A DNA stretch of 64,000 bases from Variovorax sp. CF079 (GCF_900101545.1 NZ_FMZU01000024.1:1-64000), one strand, 5' to 3'. Positions 1 to 10,007 are shown, numbered from the stretch's first letter. A program made the numbers and translations. Notes: a model not told the origin generated them from the letters alone.

Positions 1-58
1 GGCAGACCTCACGGCGCGAAGTCGATCGGAATTGCGACCGCATCGCGTCGTGATGTCC

Positions 59-319
59 TCAGATGCGACGGCGTCGTTCATTAATCAGCATCTCCCTAGC
101 ACGTCGATTCTTGGCAATCAGGTCCCGTGCTTCAGCCATGATTTGGTTGTGAGGGACCGTTGGACGGGAGTCTTCCAACGCCTCCCGGACCTTCGCGCGA
201 AACCACGCGTCATAGGCAGAGTCATCCACCGCCAGTCCAGCCGGCAGTCCATCCTCCTTTGTGACGCGCGTCAGGAGGATCCGGATTGCATCAGAGACGG
301 TTAGGCCGACGTTCGCCAA
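59..319 (-). pseudogene. RelB/DinJ-like antitoxin, N-terminus missing
   Basis: The frame carries the hallmark of RelB/DinJ antitoxins, GLTVSDAIRILLTRV, followed by a C-terminal segment with a DPRP-like turn (DSRPTVPHNQIMAEA). Family members normally have about 30 further residues before this motif, forming the DNA-binding ribbon; here the frame begins with TTG almost at the motif, and the codons upstream give no antitoxin-like sequence. The end also looks altered, since it runs on into an arginine-rich tail. No toxin gene can be read because the window ends 58 bases further on. I infer a truncated, probably inactive antitoxin gene; a functional short protein from the TTG start is the less likely alternative. 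Confidence 0.5.
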
Positions 320-351
320 AGCGGCGGTCGGCCTGGACGGTGCGTCCTGAG

Positions 352-865
352 ATGTCCATCGAGGCCAACAGCCGGCGCGGGGCGGCGCTCATGACCCTCG
401 CCATGGCCTGCTGTGTGCTCAACGACGGCTGCGTGAAGCTCACGACCGACCGGCTGCCGCCTGGCCAGGTGCTCGCCGCCTTGCGCGCATCTTCGCCGTC
501 GCGGCCCTTTTCGCCGTCTCGGCCGCGTTGCATCGCCTGCAAGGTGACTGGCGCGCGCTGCTGCGGCCTCTCGTGGCGCTGCGCTGCGCCCTCGGGCTGG
601 CCGCCGCCCTCGCGGTCCCGCCCGGCGTGCTCGTCATCGTTCGCCCGGAGGACGGCACCGCCTCGCTGCCCGCCTGGGGCATCGCAAGCACCCTGCTCTG
701 CGCGGTGCTGCTGGGCGCGCGAGCTTGCGACCCCGCGCCTTTCCTCGAATGCGCCATCTGGTTGGTGGCGCTGGTAGCGGTGATGGCCGTGTGCCTCGGA
801 GAAGGGGTGCTTGGGCTGGTGGAGCGTTGGCCGCCGCTCGACCCGGAGGCGGTGGATCGGGAAAT
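352..865 (+). pseudogene. EamA/DMT-family transporter, frameshifted and deleted
   Basis: The first 42 codons read as the first membrane helix of a drug/metabolite (EamA) transporter (ALMTLAMACCVLNDGCVKL, then DRLPPGQVL). The similarity then shifts by one frame near 475 (IFAVAALFAVSAALHRL) and continues with family-like pieces PLVALRCALG, GVLVIVRPEDG and LVALVAVMAVCLGEGVLGL, ending near 865. An intact protein has about 290 residues and ten helices; here perhaps half the helices remain, joined by gaps. It is divergent from the RelB-like remnant. I see this as a decayed transporter gene; the family call rests on motif style. Confidence 0.55.
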
Positions 866-866
866 G

Positions 867-885
867 CTCCAGACACCGTCTGGAG
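867..885 (+). terminator. 7-bp hairpin after transporter remnant
   Basis: A perfect 7-bp inverted repeat (CTCCAGA / TCTGGAG) with a 5-base loop is followed by a short T tract. It could be a relic terminator of the transporter gene. The T tract is weak. Apart from this hairpin, nothing supportable is seen between 866 and 1118. Confidence 0.25.
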
Positions 886-1118
886 TTTCTCGGGCAGGGC
901 TGATTCTCCAGACTCTGGGGAATTCGGCGTGCGCGCGATTGACCAGACAGCGGTTGGTGAATGCGGGCTGTAGGCCAGGCCGTATAAAAGAGCCGCATCT
1001 GCCACAGGTTCTGTCGACTGAATCCTCGGCCAAAACCGGGCCGAGAGGCCCGCAGACAGGCGTTCGATCAGGGCTTCGCCATAGGCCGCCGGTGAAGACC
1101 TTGGCACTGCCGCCGGCT

Positions 1119-2246
1119 TCAACTTGGTGCGTCAGCGAACAACAAACTCTTCCATGGTTTGCGCATGAGCCGATCCGTCAACGCCATTGCTTCCGCAGAG
1201 GTCCTCGGTGGCTTCTTTGCGGGACATGGCACCAGAAGAAGGGTCTGGGCGATGGCAGTGTCGCCTTCACGCTCGGCTTCCAATGCCGAGTGAAGGCTTA
1301 ACACCCATGGCCCGAGACGTGAGCCGGTGTCGTGGAGTGGAAGTTGCTCGCCTGTCAACAATGCGCCATGGTGCAGCGGTTGCCCGTCGAGGCCTGCTCG
1401 CACCACCGCGCTCAGGCGTGCAATCGGATCGGCAACTAGAGGCAGCTGCAAGCTCGCCCGATTGAGAGGCCACGAGGAGGGCAATATCAAGCCTACCTCC
1501 GTCTTTCCCGGCTGCAAGCCAGCAGAGAAGATCAGTTGGAATTCGTACTTTGCGGGTATTCGGATGGCCCGCAAAATCACCGATGTTCCGTCCGGTTTGT
1601 CAATCAGCGCAAGCGCACGAGGATTCGCAAATCCCTGCATGCTGCGTTCGATGTGTTCGATGTAGGGTTGCTGCGGAACATCGGACCAGTCATGCCTTTC
1701 GAGATATGGGCGCTGGGCGCCCATTCCCCGAAGATACTCGGCGACTGCGGCCTGCCCGCCGCCCTTCATTGCATAGAGGCTCGCGAAGTCGAGCGCGGTC
1801 TGGGGGAGCCGAAGGTGTTCGCGGTGGATGTCCGCACCGGCATCGACCAGGAGCTGCGCGATCTCGACGTATCCCTCCATTGCAGCACCCATCAGCGGCG
1901 TTGACGCCGATTCCGCCGGTCCGTCGACCCACGCACCGGCTTCGATCAAGAACCTCACCGTAGACAAGTGCCCGGCCGTCGCAGCCTCCTCCAAAGGCGT
2001 CGAGCCACCACTGCTTGCGGCTGGCCGATTGACGTCGAGCCCCAACTCAATCAACAGCTCGCAAACGGCCAGTTGCCCTTTTCTGGCCGCAAGGTGCAGG
2101 TATCCCGGCGAGTCGCCGCCTGTCCACCCTTGCTCAAGCGCCCTTGGACAACTGCGATGCATCTCGTGGATGGTCCTTAAGTCACCAGCGGACACTGCCT
2201 CATAGAGCGCCTTGCGCACCTCGTTCGATACTTCTGTTGCATTCAT
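1119..2246 (-). CDS. Ankyrin-repeat protein, probable Rhs immunity protein
   Basis: Encodes 375 residues beginning MNATEVSNEVRK. Residues about 50-190 hold four ankyrin repeats (GYLHLAARKGQLAVCELLIE, STPLEEAATAGHLSTVRFLI, TPLMGAAMEGYVEIAQLLVD and a degenerate fourth). The C-terminal half is a separate domain ending in LLLVPCPAKKPPRTSAEA, resembling bacterial SUFU-like domains. The frame is open further upstream, but that part lies inside the rhs gene, so the ATG 8 bases after the rhs stop is chosen. There is no signal peptide. Position directly after an Rhs toxin tip is the classical place for an immunity gene, and ankyrin/SUFU proteins are known in polymorphic-toxin immunity; the role here is inferred from context. 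Confidence 0.75.
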   Translation of the reverse strand: MNATEVSNEVRKALYEAVSAGDLRTIHEMHRSCPRALEQGWTGGDSPGYLHLAARKGQLAVCELLIELGLDVNRPAASSGGSTPLEEAATAGHLSTVRFLIEAGAWVDGPAESASTPLMGAAMEGYVEIAQLLVDAGADIHREHLRLPQTALDFASLYAMKGGGQAAVAEYLRGMGAQRPYLERHDWSDVPQQPYIEHIERSMQGFANPRALALIDKPDGTSVILRAIRIPAKYEFQLIFSAGLQPGKTEVGLILPSSWPLNRASLQLPLVADPIARLSAVVRAGLDGQPLHHGALLTGEQLPLHDTGSRLGPWVLSLHSALEAEREGDTAIAQTLLLVPCPAKKPPRTSAEAMALTDRLMRKPWKSLLFADAPS

Positions 2247-2254
2247 CTCTGTAC

Positions 2255-5200
2255 CTAGAAAAGTCCCTTGCCGAGCAGGGTACCGATTTCGTCCAATTTG
2301 TCGACGACCGCTTGCTTTCCAAGAGGACTGGCGCTTTCTAGTTCCTTCAATACCTTCTTCGCATAATCGATCGAATGACCTGAATTCTGGGCCCATTTGA
2401 CATTCGCGCCGCCCTGCAGATCGATGCCATGATGGCTAAGGATGTCGCGGGCCTTTTCTACAAGCTCCCGGTTCTCCTTCTTCCAATGCGAGAACGCGCC
2501 CTCCATCACGATGTGATGCATGTGAGGGTTGACCATCGACGACGGCTTTGCCGCTTGCAACGCCTTCTTGGTCGCGGGATTTATGTTGCATTTCTTCAGC
2601 CCCCACGGGTCAATCCAGCCGAAGGGATTCGGTGCATAACCATAGACGTTGGGGCCGGCGGACTGCCCCAAGGGGTCGACAGACAAAAACTGGTTGATCC
2701 CGGGGTCGAAATAGCGATAGAGGTTGTAATAAAGCCCAGTTTCGCGGTCGGCGTACTGCCCCTGGTACCTTAGCGGCACATCGACCGACCTAACTGGTTC
2801 GGTCACCGGCGATTCGCTGCTTGCCCCGTTGCCACGCCACACCAGCCGGCCGCCGGCATCCATGCCTCGGCTCGGTCGCCCATTCGGCTCGCATGCCAAC
2901 CAGGTCACCGACAGGCCATGGGAGATCAAGGCCATCGGCTCGAAGGTACCCGCCCTGTAGACCCATTCCCGACCCCGATCACCAATGACGTCGCAGACCA
3001 TGGCTGCCCCATCCCACCCAAACCACGTCCTGTCGCCTTCGGTCTCCTTGAACAACCTTCGGCCCAGCGGGTCGTACCCATACGTCGTGACCTTCGCCCC
3101 CTCCCGGGTCGTGCGGCGGCTCGCAATCAGCCGCTGGTTTGTATCCCAGGCCAGGTCCAGGCGACTGTCCGCGTCGGCCTTCCGCGTCAGGTTTCCCGCT
3201 CGGTCGAACCGATATCGCACTCCCAGGTATTCCCCCTCGCGCCGCCAGGTATCGCCCACCCCAGAGGCCTGCGTCGGCTGCTCCGCCGATCCAATGACCT
3301 GAGTCACCAACCGGTCACCCACCGGGTCGTTGAAGAAGCGATTCAGCTGCTGGTGCGGGTCGGTATGTTCCAGGATCCGGCCCATCGGGTCGTACACATA
3401 TCGGTCCACGCCGAACTGGCTATCGTCGCGCCGTATGAGGTTACCGGCGGCGTCGTACTCGTAGCGGGTGTTGAACAGCGCCTTGCCGTCCTTCGCTACT
3501 GCGTGCTCGGTCACCAGGCCGTTGGCGTTGTACCCGTAGCGACGCGTCAACCCTGGCGCCAGTTCCTCGGTGAGGATCTGCCCCACCGCGTCGCGCTGCA
3601 TGCGCATCGGCGGGCCGCCGTCGATGCGCACACCGATCGCCTGGTCGAGCAGGTCGTAGTCGTATTCGGTCACATGGCCGGGCCCTGTGCTGCGGTCGGT
3701 CCTGCGCCGAGTGCGGTTGCCGGTTTCGTCGTACGCGTTTTCGATCGTGAAGCACTGTCCCTCCGTGTGCGCCTGCACCTCCTTCAGCAGCCGGCCTTCG
3801 GCGTCGAACTCTCGCGTCACCGCCACATGCGCATTGGCTGTTGCCACCAGGTTGTCGTTGGCGTCGTAGGCGAAGCTTTCCTCCCACGGCTTCTCGCCAC
3901 CAAAGGAGTGGGCAAACGTTTTCTTCACGACGCGCCCGAGCGGGTCGCAGTCATAGGCGATGCGCCGGCGCAGGGGATCCTGGCTAGCCACCAGATAGCC
4001 GCTGCCGTCGTAGCTGTAGCCCCGCGCTTGGCCCCAGTAGTCGATCTCTTCGACGATGCGTCCGAGTTCGTCGCGCTTGAGTTGGTAGACGTCACCACGC
4101 TGGTTGCGCACGCCGATCAGCCGCTCTTCGGTGTCGTAAAGGTACTCCACCTGATGGCCGTCGGGCTGGATACGGCGGGCGATCTCGCCTTGGCCGAAGT
4201 ACTCCAGCCGCGTGATGGCGCGGTTCTCGTCGATGTATTCGGTGAGGTTGTCTTCTGCGTCGTAGCCGCACTGCACCACCGATCCCGATGGCAGCTTCAC
4301 CGCGATCAGCCGGCCTTTGGCGTCGTAGCGAAACTGGGTGCGACGGTCGAGCGCGTCGCCCTTGGCCACGAGGTTGCCCAGCACGTCGTGAGCGAACAGC
4401 GTGGCATGGCCCAGGGCATCGTTGATCTGCGCCAGTTGCCCCTCCGCGTCGTAGCGCAGTTCGGTGCGTGCGCCGCGCGGATTGACGAAGGCCAGCAACT
4501 GGCCGTGGTGGCCGTATTCATAACGGCTGACATATCCGAGTGGCGATACCTGTTGCAGCAGCAGACCTCGGGCGTCGAAGCGCTGCTGCCACGCGGCGCC
4601 GTTGGGGTCGGTCACCGTCACGGGCTTGTCGGCCTCGTCGAACACGGTAGCGATGACCGCGCCATCGGGGCGCACCAGCTTCAGCAAGTTGCCGCGTTCG
4701 TCGTAGGCATACTCGGTGCGGCGTCCGGCCGGGTCCACCACCGCGGTGGTGCGTCCGACGTCGTCGTATTCATAGACCGTCATGCCGCCGAGCGGATCGA
4801 TCTCGGAGATCGGCAATCCACTCTCGTCCAGCTTGACGATAGAAACATGGCCCAGCGAATCGGTGATGCGGCGCTCGTTCAGCGCATCCAGGTATTCGAA
4901 TCGGTAGTCGTACAAGCCGCCGTCACCCCACGCGTGCGCCACGCGCCAGTCGACTTCGACAGGCCGGTCGAAATCGTAGTAGAACGACAGGCCGTTGCGA
5001 TCCGTATGGCGCACCATGTGATGCGCGTCGTAAGCGAAGGTGTATGCGCTGTCCAGCGCATCGCGGACCACCACCAGATCACCTTCGACGTCATGCTCCA
5101 AGCGGATGAATGTGTGACGCCTTTCTGTCTCTGGCAGGTACAGCGCAACCTCACGGATGAGGTTGTTTTCCAGGACGATGTCGATGCGCCGGCCCGCCGA

Positions 5201-6262
5201 TTCATTGATGCCAATGAGGCAGCCCTGTCGACGCTCGAACTCGAGCCAGTTGCCGCAGAGATCGGAGATGCGCCCGAGCGCGAGCTCCGGCCTCCCCTCG
5301 GCGTTGGCAGAGACCAGCTCCTTGGGAAAATGGTAGATGCGGTCTTCCTTGGTCCGCACCCGGAATTCGGTGCCGTGGTCGGTCAGCAGTGCGCCGTCCA
5401 TTAGCTCGAGCTCGGCCCCAGCCTCGCCTTGCGCGATGGGCAATTGCGCAAAGTGGAGCGGGCCCACGCCCGGATAGTGCATCGACACGCCGTCTGCATC
5501 GATCTCGATGCGGCCGTCGGCGGGGCTCTCCCAGCCGTGCCCGCAAAGGCCCCTGCGGCGATTGCCCGATGCGTAGCTGCGCGTCCACTGGATCGGAATA
5601 CGCCCGGGAAGGGTGAAGTCCTCTTGCTCAATCGAGACCTCTCCCGTCAGGAGGTTCACGGGCTCGGCGCGCAAGATCAGGCACTTGAGGAAGCCGGGCT
5701 TCATGTGCCCGAAAAGCTTCTGCCGGATGCGCTTGAAGAACTTGGACTTCAGGAACTTGCCGAAGGCCGCAAAGCCGAGCTTTGACGCCATGCCCATCAG
5801 CGAGATCGTCGGCGGACCACCGACGAAAACGGTGGTCGGGATCGCGAGATTGAAGGTCGTCGGAAGAAGCATCAGCTTCTTCCCCTTCTTCTTGAGCCGC
5901 GGCGGGCTGATCATGCCTGCCACCTGGCAGCCCAGCACCGGCACCCCGATGAACGAGAACGGATCGCCATCCGCGACCACGGTCGCGCTGCCCATAAAAA
6001 GTTCGTCATCCTTGTCGGGCAGCTTGGGCGCGAATGGGAAGCCGGGCGGGATATGCACCACCATCGCATTGGTGCCTGCGGTCGCCCGCTTCATCCCGCA
6101 GACGGTGACCGTAGCGCCAAGATACGGCACGTAGTCGAACGGGTCGAACACGATCGACATGTGCGGCGTCGGCAACGGCACGGGTGACGGCGAGGGCGGC
6201 ACGACGCACAGATGGATGTCCACGCCAAGCTGCGGATCGCCGTGTTTGGCTGCGGGCATCAT
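2255..6262 (-). CDS. PAAR/Rhs polymorphic effector with C-terminal AHH-type nuclease
   Basis: 1335 residues. The N-terminal 150 residues form a PAAR-like module (GSATVVADGDPFSFIGVPVLG) that caps a VgrG spike. From about residue 190 a long array of YD repeats (such as TEYAYDERGNLLKLVRPDG) builds the Rhs cocoon, closing with the conserved NVYGYAPNPFGWIDPWGL. The last 115 residues are the variable toxin tip: HMHHIVMEG, then KARDILSHHGIDLQGGANV and GHSIDYAKKVL, fitting the AHH family of the HNH/EndoVII superfamily, probably a DNase. The ATG at 6262 overlaps the preceding stop by 4 bases (ATGA), indicating translational coupling. Predicted to be delivered by a type VI secretion system; no T6SS structural genes are in the window. 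Confidence 0.9.
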   Translation of the reverse strand: MMPAAKHGDPQLGVDIHLCVVPPSPSPVPLPTPHMSIVFDPFDYVPYLGATVTVCGMKRATAGTNAMVVHIPPGFPFAPKLPDKDDELFMGSATVVADGDPFSFIGVPVLGCQVAGMISPPRLKKKGKKLMLLPTTFNLAIPTTVFVGGPPTISLMGMASKLGFAAFGKFLKSKFFKRIRQKLFGHMKPGFLKCLILRAEPVNLLTGEVSIEQEDFTLPGRIPIQWTRSYASGNRRRGLCGHGWESPADGRIEIDADGVSMHYPGVGPLHFAQLPIAQGEAGAELELMDGALLTDHGTEFRVRTKEDRIYHFPKELVSANAEGRPELALGRISDLCGNWLEFERRQGCLIGINESAGRRIDIVLENNLIREVALYLPETERRHTFIRLEHDVEGDLVVVRDALDSAYTFAYDAHHMVRHTDRNGLSFYYDFDRPVEVDWRVAHAWGDGGLYDYRFEYLDALNERRITDSLGHVSIVKLDESGLPISEIDPLGGMTVYEYDDVGRTTAVVDPAGRRTEYAYDERGNLLKLVRPDGAVIATVFDEADKPVTVTDPNGAAWQQRFDARGLLLQQVSPLGYVSRYEYGHHGQLLAFVNPRGARTELRYDAEGQLAQINDALGHATLFAHDVLGNLVAKGDALDRRTQFRYDAKGRLIAVKLPSGSVVQCGYDAEDNLTEYIDENRAITRLEYFGQGEIARRIQPDGHQVEYLYDTEERLIGVRNQRGDVYQLKRDELGRIVEEIDYWGQARGYSYDGSGYLVASQDPLRRRIAYDCDPLGRVVKKTFAHSFGGEKPWEESFAYDANDNLVATANAHVAVTREFDAEGRLLKEVQAHTEGQCFTIENAYDETGNRTRRRTDRSTGPGHVTEYDYDLLDQAIGVRIDGGPPMRMQRDAVGQILTEELAPGLTRRYGYNANGLVTEHAVAKDGKALFNTRYEYDAAGNLIRRDDSQFGVDRYVYDPMGRILEHTDPHQQLNRFFNDPVGDRLVTQVIGSAEQPTQASGVGDTWRREGEYLGVRYRFDRAGNLTRKADADSRLDLAWDTNQRLIASRRTTREGAKVTTYGYDPLGRRLFKETEGDRTWFGWDGAAMVCDVIGDRGREWVYRAGTFEPMALISHGLSVTWLACEPNGRPSRGMDAGGRLVWRGNGASSESPVTEPVRSVDVPLRYQGQYADRETGLYYNLYRYFDPGINQFLSVDPLGQSAGPNVYGYAPNPFGWIDPWGLKKCNINPATKKALQAAKPSSMVNPHMHHIVMEGAFSHWKKENRELVEKARDILSHHGIDLQGGANVKWAQNSGHSIDYAKKVLKELESASPLGKQAVVDKLDEIGTLLGKGLF

Positions 6263-7800
6263 GATGCAGCGACTCCGTCGATGCACGCCGACGCGCCTGC
6301 CCGCGGAGCGGCCGGCAAGGCCAAGGCGGTCCCCAGCGGCCACTGAGGTCCAATCAGCTCGCGCGCGTAAGAAAAGATGTCGACGAACTGCTCATTGCCA
6401 CCTGCCGCCACCGCGTCGAGTTCTTGCGCGGCCTCTCGCGCGCCATGCTCAATTTCGCGTGCCAGGTCCTTCTCCACCGCACGAAACTGTTCGGCGTCGC
6501 CGCTGTTCTCGAGGTCCGCCGCCCGGGCTTCGGCGGCTGCGCCCGACGCCTCGACACGCGCATCGAGCCGCTGCTTGATGCCTTCCATCAGGCCGACGCG
6601 CTCGGGGTCGATGACACGAAGCAAATCCATCGCGGCAAGCGGCAACGTGGTGATCGCGCGCGCATCCGGCTTGAGTCGCTCGCCGACGCTCAGCGCCTGG
6701 AATCCACGCTCCGTCGCAAGCTCGCTTTCGCGCACGCGCGCGTGACAAAATGCACCCATGCGAAGCGCTTCGATCGCGAGAACGAGGTTGGGGATCTGCT
6801 GGGCGATGGCGGCCGCCTGGTCATAGCATTTCGCGGCCTCGGGCACGGCGCCCGCGGCCAAGTGGACGCCGGCCTCGCCGAACCAGGTCTGCAGCACAAG
6901 TTGCCGGCCGACCGGGTGGCCGACAGCCGCCGCTTGCAGCGCTAGTTGGCGGGCATGCCGATACACCTCGGCTGATTCATCGAATCGTTTTTCCTTGAGC
7001 AGCGCGCCCGCGAACAGCATCGAGACCGCCACCTCCTGGTCGGCCCACTTCTGCTTGCGGGCGAACACGACGGCATCCGCTGCCTTCGCCTTGACCTGGT
7101 CGGCCGATCCTTTTTCGACCAGCGTGACCAGGCCGATCAGGTAGTTGCGAAATACGCCAACCGGGCCTGGCACCGCTTCTTGCGCAAAGGTTTCCTGTGC
7201 CGTGGCCAATGCGTCGATCTTCGGCGCATCGACATACGTGAGTTCGCGCGCCTTGGCGCTCAATCCTGCGAGACGCGGCGCCTCAATGGAATCGATCACG
7301 GCCAGCCTCAAGCGTTCCGGTGGACCGGCATCGAGCGCGCGCGACAGCCACGATGCCCAGGCACGATCGTCGGCAACGCTCTCGGGCATCAACACGGCGA
7401 CTAGATGGCCGATGTGCGCATGGTGTCCCGAGCCGAATGAACGGAGGCCACCCAGGAAACCGCTCGCGGAATCGGGGTAGTCCTGCGGATCGAACTGCCA
7501 GTCGGCGGTGATGCCCTGCGCGTCGAGCGCTTCGCGGCTGGCCTCGTACTGGCCCGCGAGCGCTTGCTTCAACGCCCGGGCATACTGGATCGAATTGGCG
7601 AAAGGTGCATCGAACACAACGAAGAGATCCCCCGTTGCATATTCCGATTCGTGCTTCTGCGCCTCGAAGAAGCACTGGAGCATGCGCGTGGCGCTGTCTG
7701 GCACCTCCCAGACCAGGAGGCGCTTCGACTGGTCGGCGCGGAACGCCTCCCAGTGCTGGCGAAGGTCGACAAGACGACGCTCAACGGGATTGAGTGCCAT
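6259..7800 (-). CDS. TPR-containing T6SS effector adaptor-like protein
   Basis: 513 residues starting MALNPVERRLVDLRQHW. The first 180 residues are a globular domain of unknown family; residues about 230-410 are helical repeats of tetratricopeptide style (SAEVYRHARQLALQAAAVG, AAKCYDQAAAIAQQIPNLV), and the C-terminus is acidic and helical. It lies 7 bases after vgrG and overlaps rhs by 4 bases, so the three genes are almost certainly one transcript. The position between a VgrG and its Rhs cargo is typical for adaptors or chaperones that load the effector onto the spike. That role is inferred from context; no enzyme motif is visible. The frame is open 19 codons upstream, but that would overlap vgrG. 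Confidence 0.7.
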   Translation of the reverse strand: MALNPVERRLVDLRQHWEAFRADQSKRLLVWEVPDSATRMLQCFFEAQKHESEYATGDLFVVFDAPFANSIQYARALKQALAGQYEASREALDAQGITADWQFDPQDYPDSASGFLGGLRSFGSGHHAHIGHLVAVLMPESVADDRAWASWLSRALDAGPPERLRLAVIDSIEAPRLAGLSAKARELTYVDAPKIDALATAQETFAQEAVPGPVGVFRNYLIGLVTLVEKGSADQVKAKAADAVVFARKQKWADQEVAVSMLFAGALLKEKRFDESAEVYRHARQLALQAAAVGHPVGRQLVLQTWFGEAGVHLAAGAVPEAAKCYDQAAAIAQQIPNLVLAIEALRMGAFCHARVRESELATERGFQALSVGERLKPDARAITTLPLAAMDLLRVIDPERVGLMEGIKQRLDARVEASGAAAEARAADLENSGDAEQFRAVEKDLAREIEHGAREAAQELDAVAAGGNEQFVDIFSYARELIGPQWPLGTALALPAAPRAGASACIDGVAAS

Positions 7801-7807
7801 GACTGCA

Positions 7808-9997
7808 CTAGCCGTTGAGCGAGATCTTCGGCCCGCTGATCGCGACTCCTGCGGCATCTACCTTGATGGTCGAGCCGGCCGAGCTGATGGTGATGGCGCT
7901 TGGCGTGATTTCGATGACGGATCCCGCCACCGCGAACTTGAGCGATGCTTCGGAGGTGTAGGTACCTGCCGCGCTCGCGTGAATGTCGAGCGTGGCGCTG
8001 GCGCTTTGCTTGATGGGCCCGGTAACGGTCATCTTGCGTTCGCCAGTTACTGTTTCGTCGAAGCCAGCCGTCACGGTCAGCTTCTTGCCGGCCGTGATCG
8101 TGGTGTCCGACTTGCCGTTCACCGTGCTGGTCAGGCCGCCGCTGATCGTGCTTGTGGCGCCGCCCGTGATCGTTTCCTTGTAGCCTGCGCTGACCGTGAT
8201 CTCTTGCCCGGTGTCGATCGTCTCGGACAGCTTGCCCTTGACGTGCATGGTGCGGTTCGCATCGACGTTCAAGGCATCGTCGACAATTACATGGTCCGTG
8301 CGATTGTTCTTGACCGTGGTCGTCTGGTCATGCTGAACCGTCGTATTCATGTCGTACTGACCATGAATGGTGATCTTCTCCTTGCCTGCCGTGTCGTTCA
8401 TCGACATCTCGTTGTAACCCTTGCCCTTGTGCGTGTTGGTCTTCAACCCACTCACGACACAGTCGCCCGGCAATGAATAGGGCGGCATGTTGTCGCCGTT
8501 GTAGACCTTTCCGACAATGATCGGCCGGTCCGGATCGCCTTCCAGAAAATCGACAATGACCTCTTGCCCGATGCGCGGGATGCTGACCGAGCCCCAGCCT
8601 TTACCTGCCCACGGCTGGGACACCCGGATCCAGCAGGAGCTGTTCTCGTCGTGCTTGCCATACCGGTCCCAGTGAAACTGGACCTTCACGCGGCCGTGCT
8701 TCTCAGTCCAGATTTCCTCGCCCTGCTTTCCGACCACGATCGCCGTCTGGGGACCGGGCATGGTCCTGCGCGCCGTCAACCGTGGCGGTCGCCACGGCAT
8801 GTCCGACGGCATGACGGTCAGCAGAAACGCGCTTGTCCCACGCGGTCCAAGGCGCAGCGTCGGGGTGCCGGCGATCAGATCCTCCAGCACCGTGCGCGAA
8901 TCGGCATTGACGGGATCATCATTCAATGCTTCCTGCAGCACGCTGCCCACCGAGCGCTCGGGCTCGACCATGTCCAGGCTCTCATAGCCGGGGTGGCTGA
9001 CCACGAATGTGCAAGCCGCGATGATGTAGTCGCCGTCGCGCGTTCCGTCGGGGTCGCCTTCGAATTTGAAGCTTCGTCCGGCCGCGACGTCAGGCCAGCC
9101 GGTCAGGGCCCAGTGACGATGGCGACGGCCGACCAGTTCGTCCAGCCGCACCTGCGCGATGTTGTCGGTGTCGTCGCCGTCGTAGTAGCCGCCCGGAAAT
9201 TCGAAGGTCTCGAGGTCTGCGAGCTCATGCGTGTCGGGATCGCCCTTGTCGGCGCTGAGTTGCTTGGTGATGGCCTTGAAATCGCTGTCGCGCGAGGCGA
9301 ACTTGCCGGTATCGAACTGATGCATGCTGACCCAGCGCGCGATCTCGTTGAAGCGCGCCTCGCCCCCGGACTCGGCAGCGAAGGTCAAAGTGTCGGTCAC
9401 CGGCAGCTTCTCATGTGCCATGTCGCTCGTGTCCGACAGGTGCATGGTGCCGGGGCTCTCGTGGGCGTCGAACCAGTAGTAGATGCCCTCCTCCTCCATC
9501 AGGCGCGAGAGGAAGCAGTAGTCGCTCTCCTGGTACTGCACGCAGTAGCGGTGTGGCGCATGCGTCCCGATCACGTTGTCCGATTTGGTCTTCTTGAAGC
9601 GCTTGATCGGACTGTCCTCGAACACCGCATCAAGGACCTCGAGCACAGGCATTTCCTGCAGGATGCGGGAGTTGCTGCGCTTGGTCAGCAGCCAGAACCA
9701 CGACCGCAGAACGATGCGGTACTCGAAGAAGCGACCGACCTGCGTCGCGCGCGTGAAGCGCACCGCATGCCCGTGGCAATGCCGTTCGTGCTTGCCGCCG
9801 TCCGCATCCTCGAACTCCATGGTGACGTCGAACGCCCGGCCTAGGATGTCCCCCGCGGCGATCGCCCTGTTCTTGGAGAGAACCGTGAGTTCGTACATCG
9901 AAGGCCGGGCCAGCGCCTCATGCCCGATGACGCGCCAGAACATCAAATCGGCGCTGGCCGGCGAATCGCTCTTGATGAGGAACTGGAGGTCAGCCAT
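7808..9997 (-). CDS. vgrG: Type VI secretion tip protein VgrG
   Basis: 729 residues, usual for VgrG. The N-terminal half is the gp27-like domain, with the family pattern YCVQYQESDYCFLSRLMEEE near residue 155. The central OB-fold/gp5 part shows GRVKVQFHWDRYGKHDENSS and WAGKGWGSVSIPRIGQEV. The C-terminus is a beta-helical needle with many short T/V-rich repeats (TVSAGYKETITGGATSTI and similar). It forms the spike on which the downstream PAAR/Rhs protein sits. It is probably the first gene of the cargo operon vgrG - TPR adaptor - rhs - ankyrin immunity. No extra effector domain is evident after the needle. Confidence 0.92.
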   Translation of the reverse strand: MADLQFLIKSDSPASADLMFWRVIGHEALARPSMYELTVLSKNRAIAAGDILGRAFDVTMEFEDADGGKHERHCHGHAVRFTRATQVGRFFEYRIVLRSWFWLLTKRSNSRILQEMPVLEVLDAVFEDSPIKRFKKTKSDNVIGTHAPHRYCVQYQESDYCFLSRLMEEEGIYYWFDAHESPGTMHLSDTSDMAHEKLPVTDTLTFAAESGGEARFNEIARWVSMHQFDTGKFASRDSDFKAITKQLSADKGDPDTHELADLETFEFPGGYYDGDDTDNIAQVRLDELVGRRHRHWALTGWPDVAAGRSFKFEGDPDGTRDGDYIIAACTFVVSHPGYESLDMVEPERSVGSVLQEALNDDPVNADSRTVLEDLIAGTPTLRLGPRGTSAFLLTVMPSDMPWRPPRLTARRTMPGPQTAIVVGKQGEEIWTEKHGRVKVQFHWDRYGKHDENSSCWIRVSQPWAGKGWGSVSIPRIGQEVIVDFLEGDPDRPIIVGKVYNGDNMPPYSLPGDCVVSGLKTNTHKGKGYNEMSMNDTAGKEKITIHGQYDMNTTVQHDQTTTVKNNRTDHVIVDDALNVDANRTMHVKGKLSETIDTGQEITVSAGYKETITGGATSTISGGLTSTVNGKSDTTITAGKKLTVTAGFDETVTGERKMTVTGPIKQSASATLDIHASAAGTYTSEASLKFAVAGSVIEITPSAITISSAGSTIKVDAAGVAISGPKISLNG

Positions 9998-10007
9998 GGC
10001 TGTGGCG

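Noticed and set aside
2918..5404. 828-codon open frame on the plus strand
   Set aside because: It is the antisense shadow of the rhs gene; the repetitive YD codons keep the opposite strand open, and the product has no family features.
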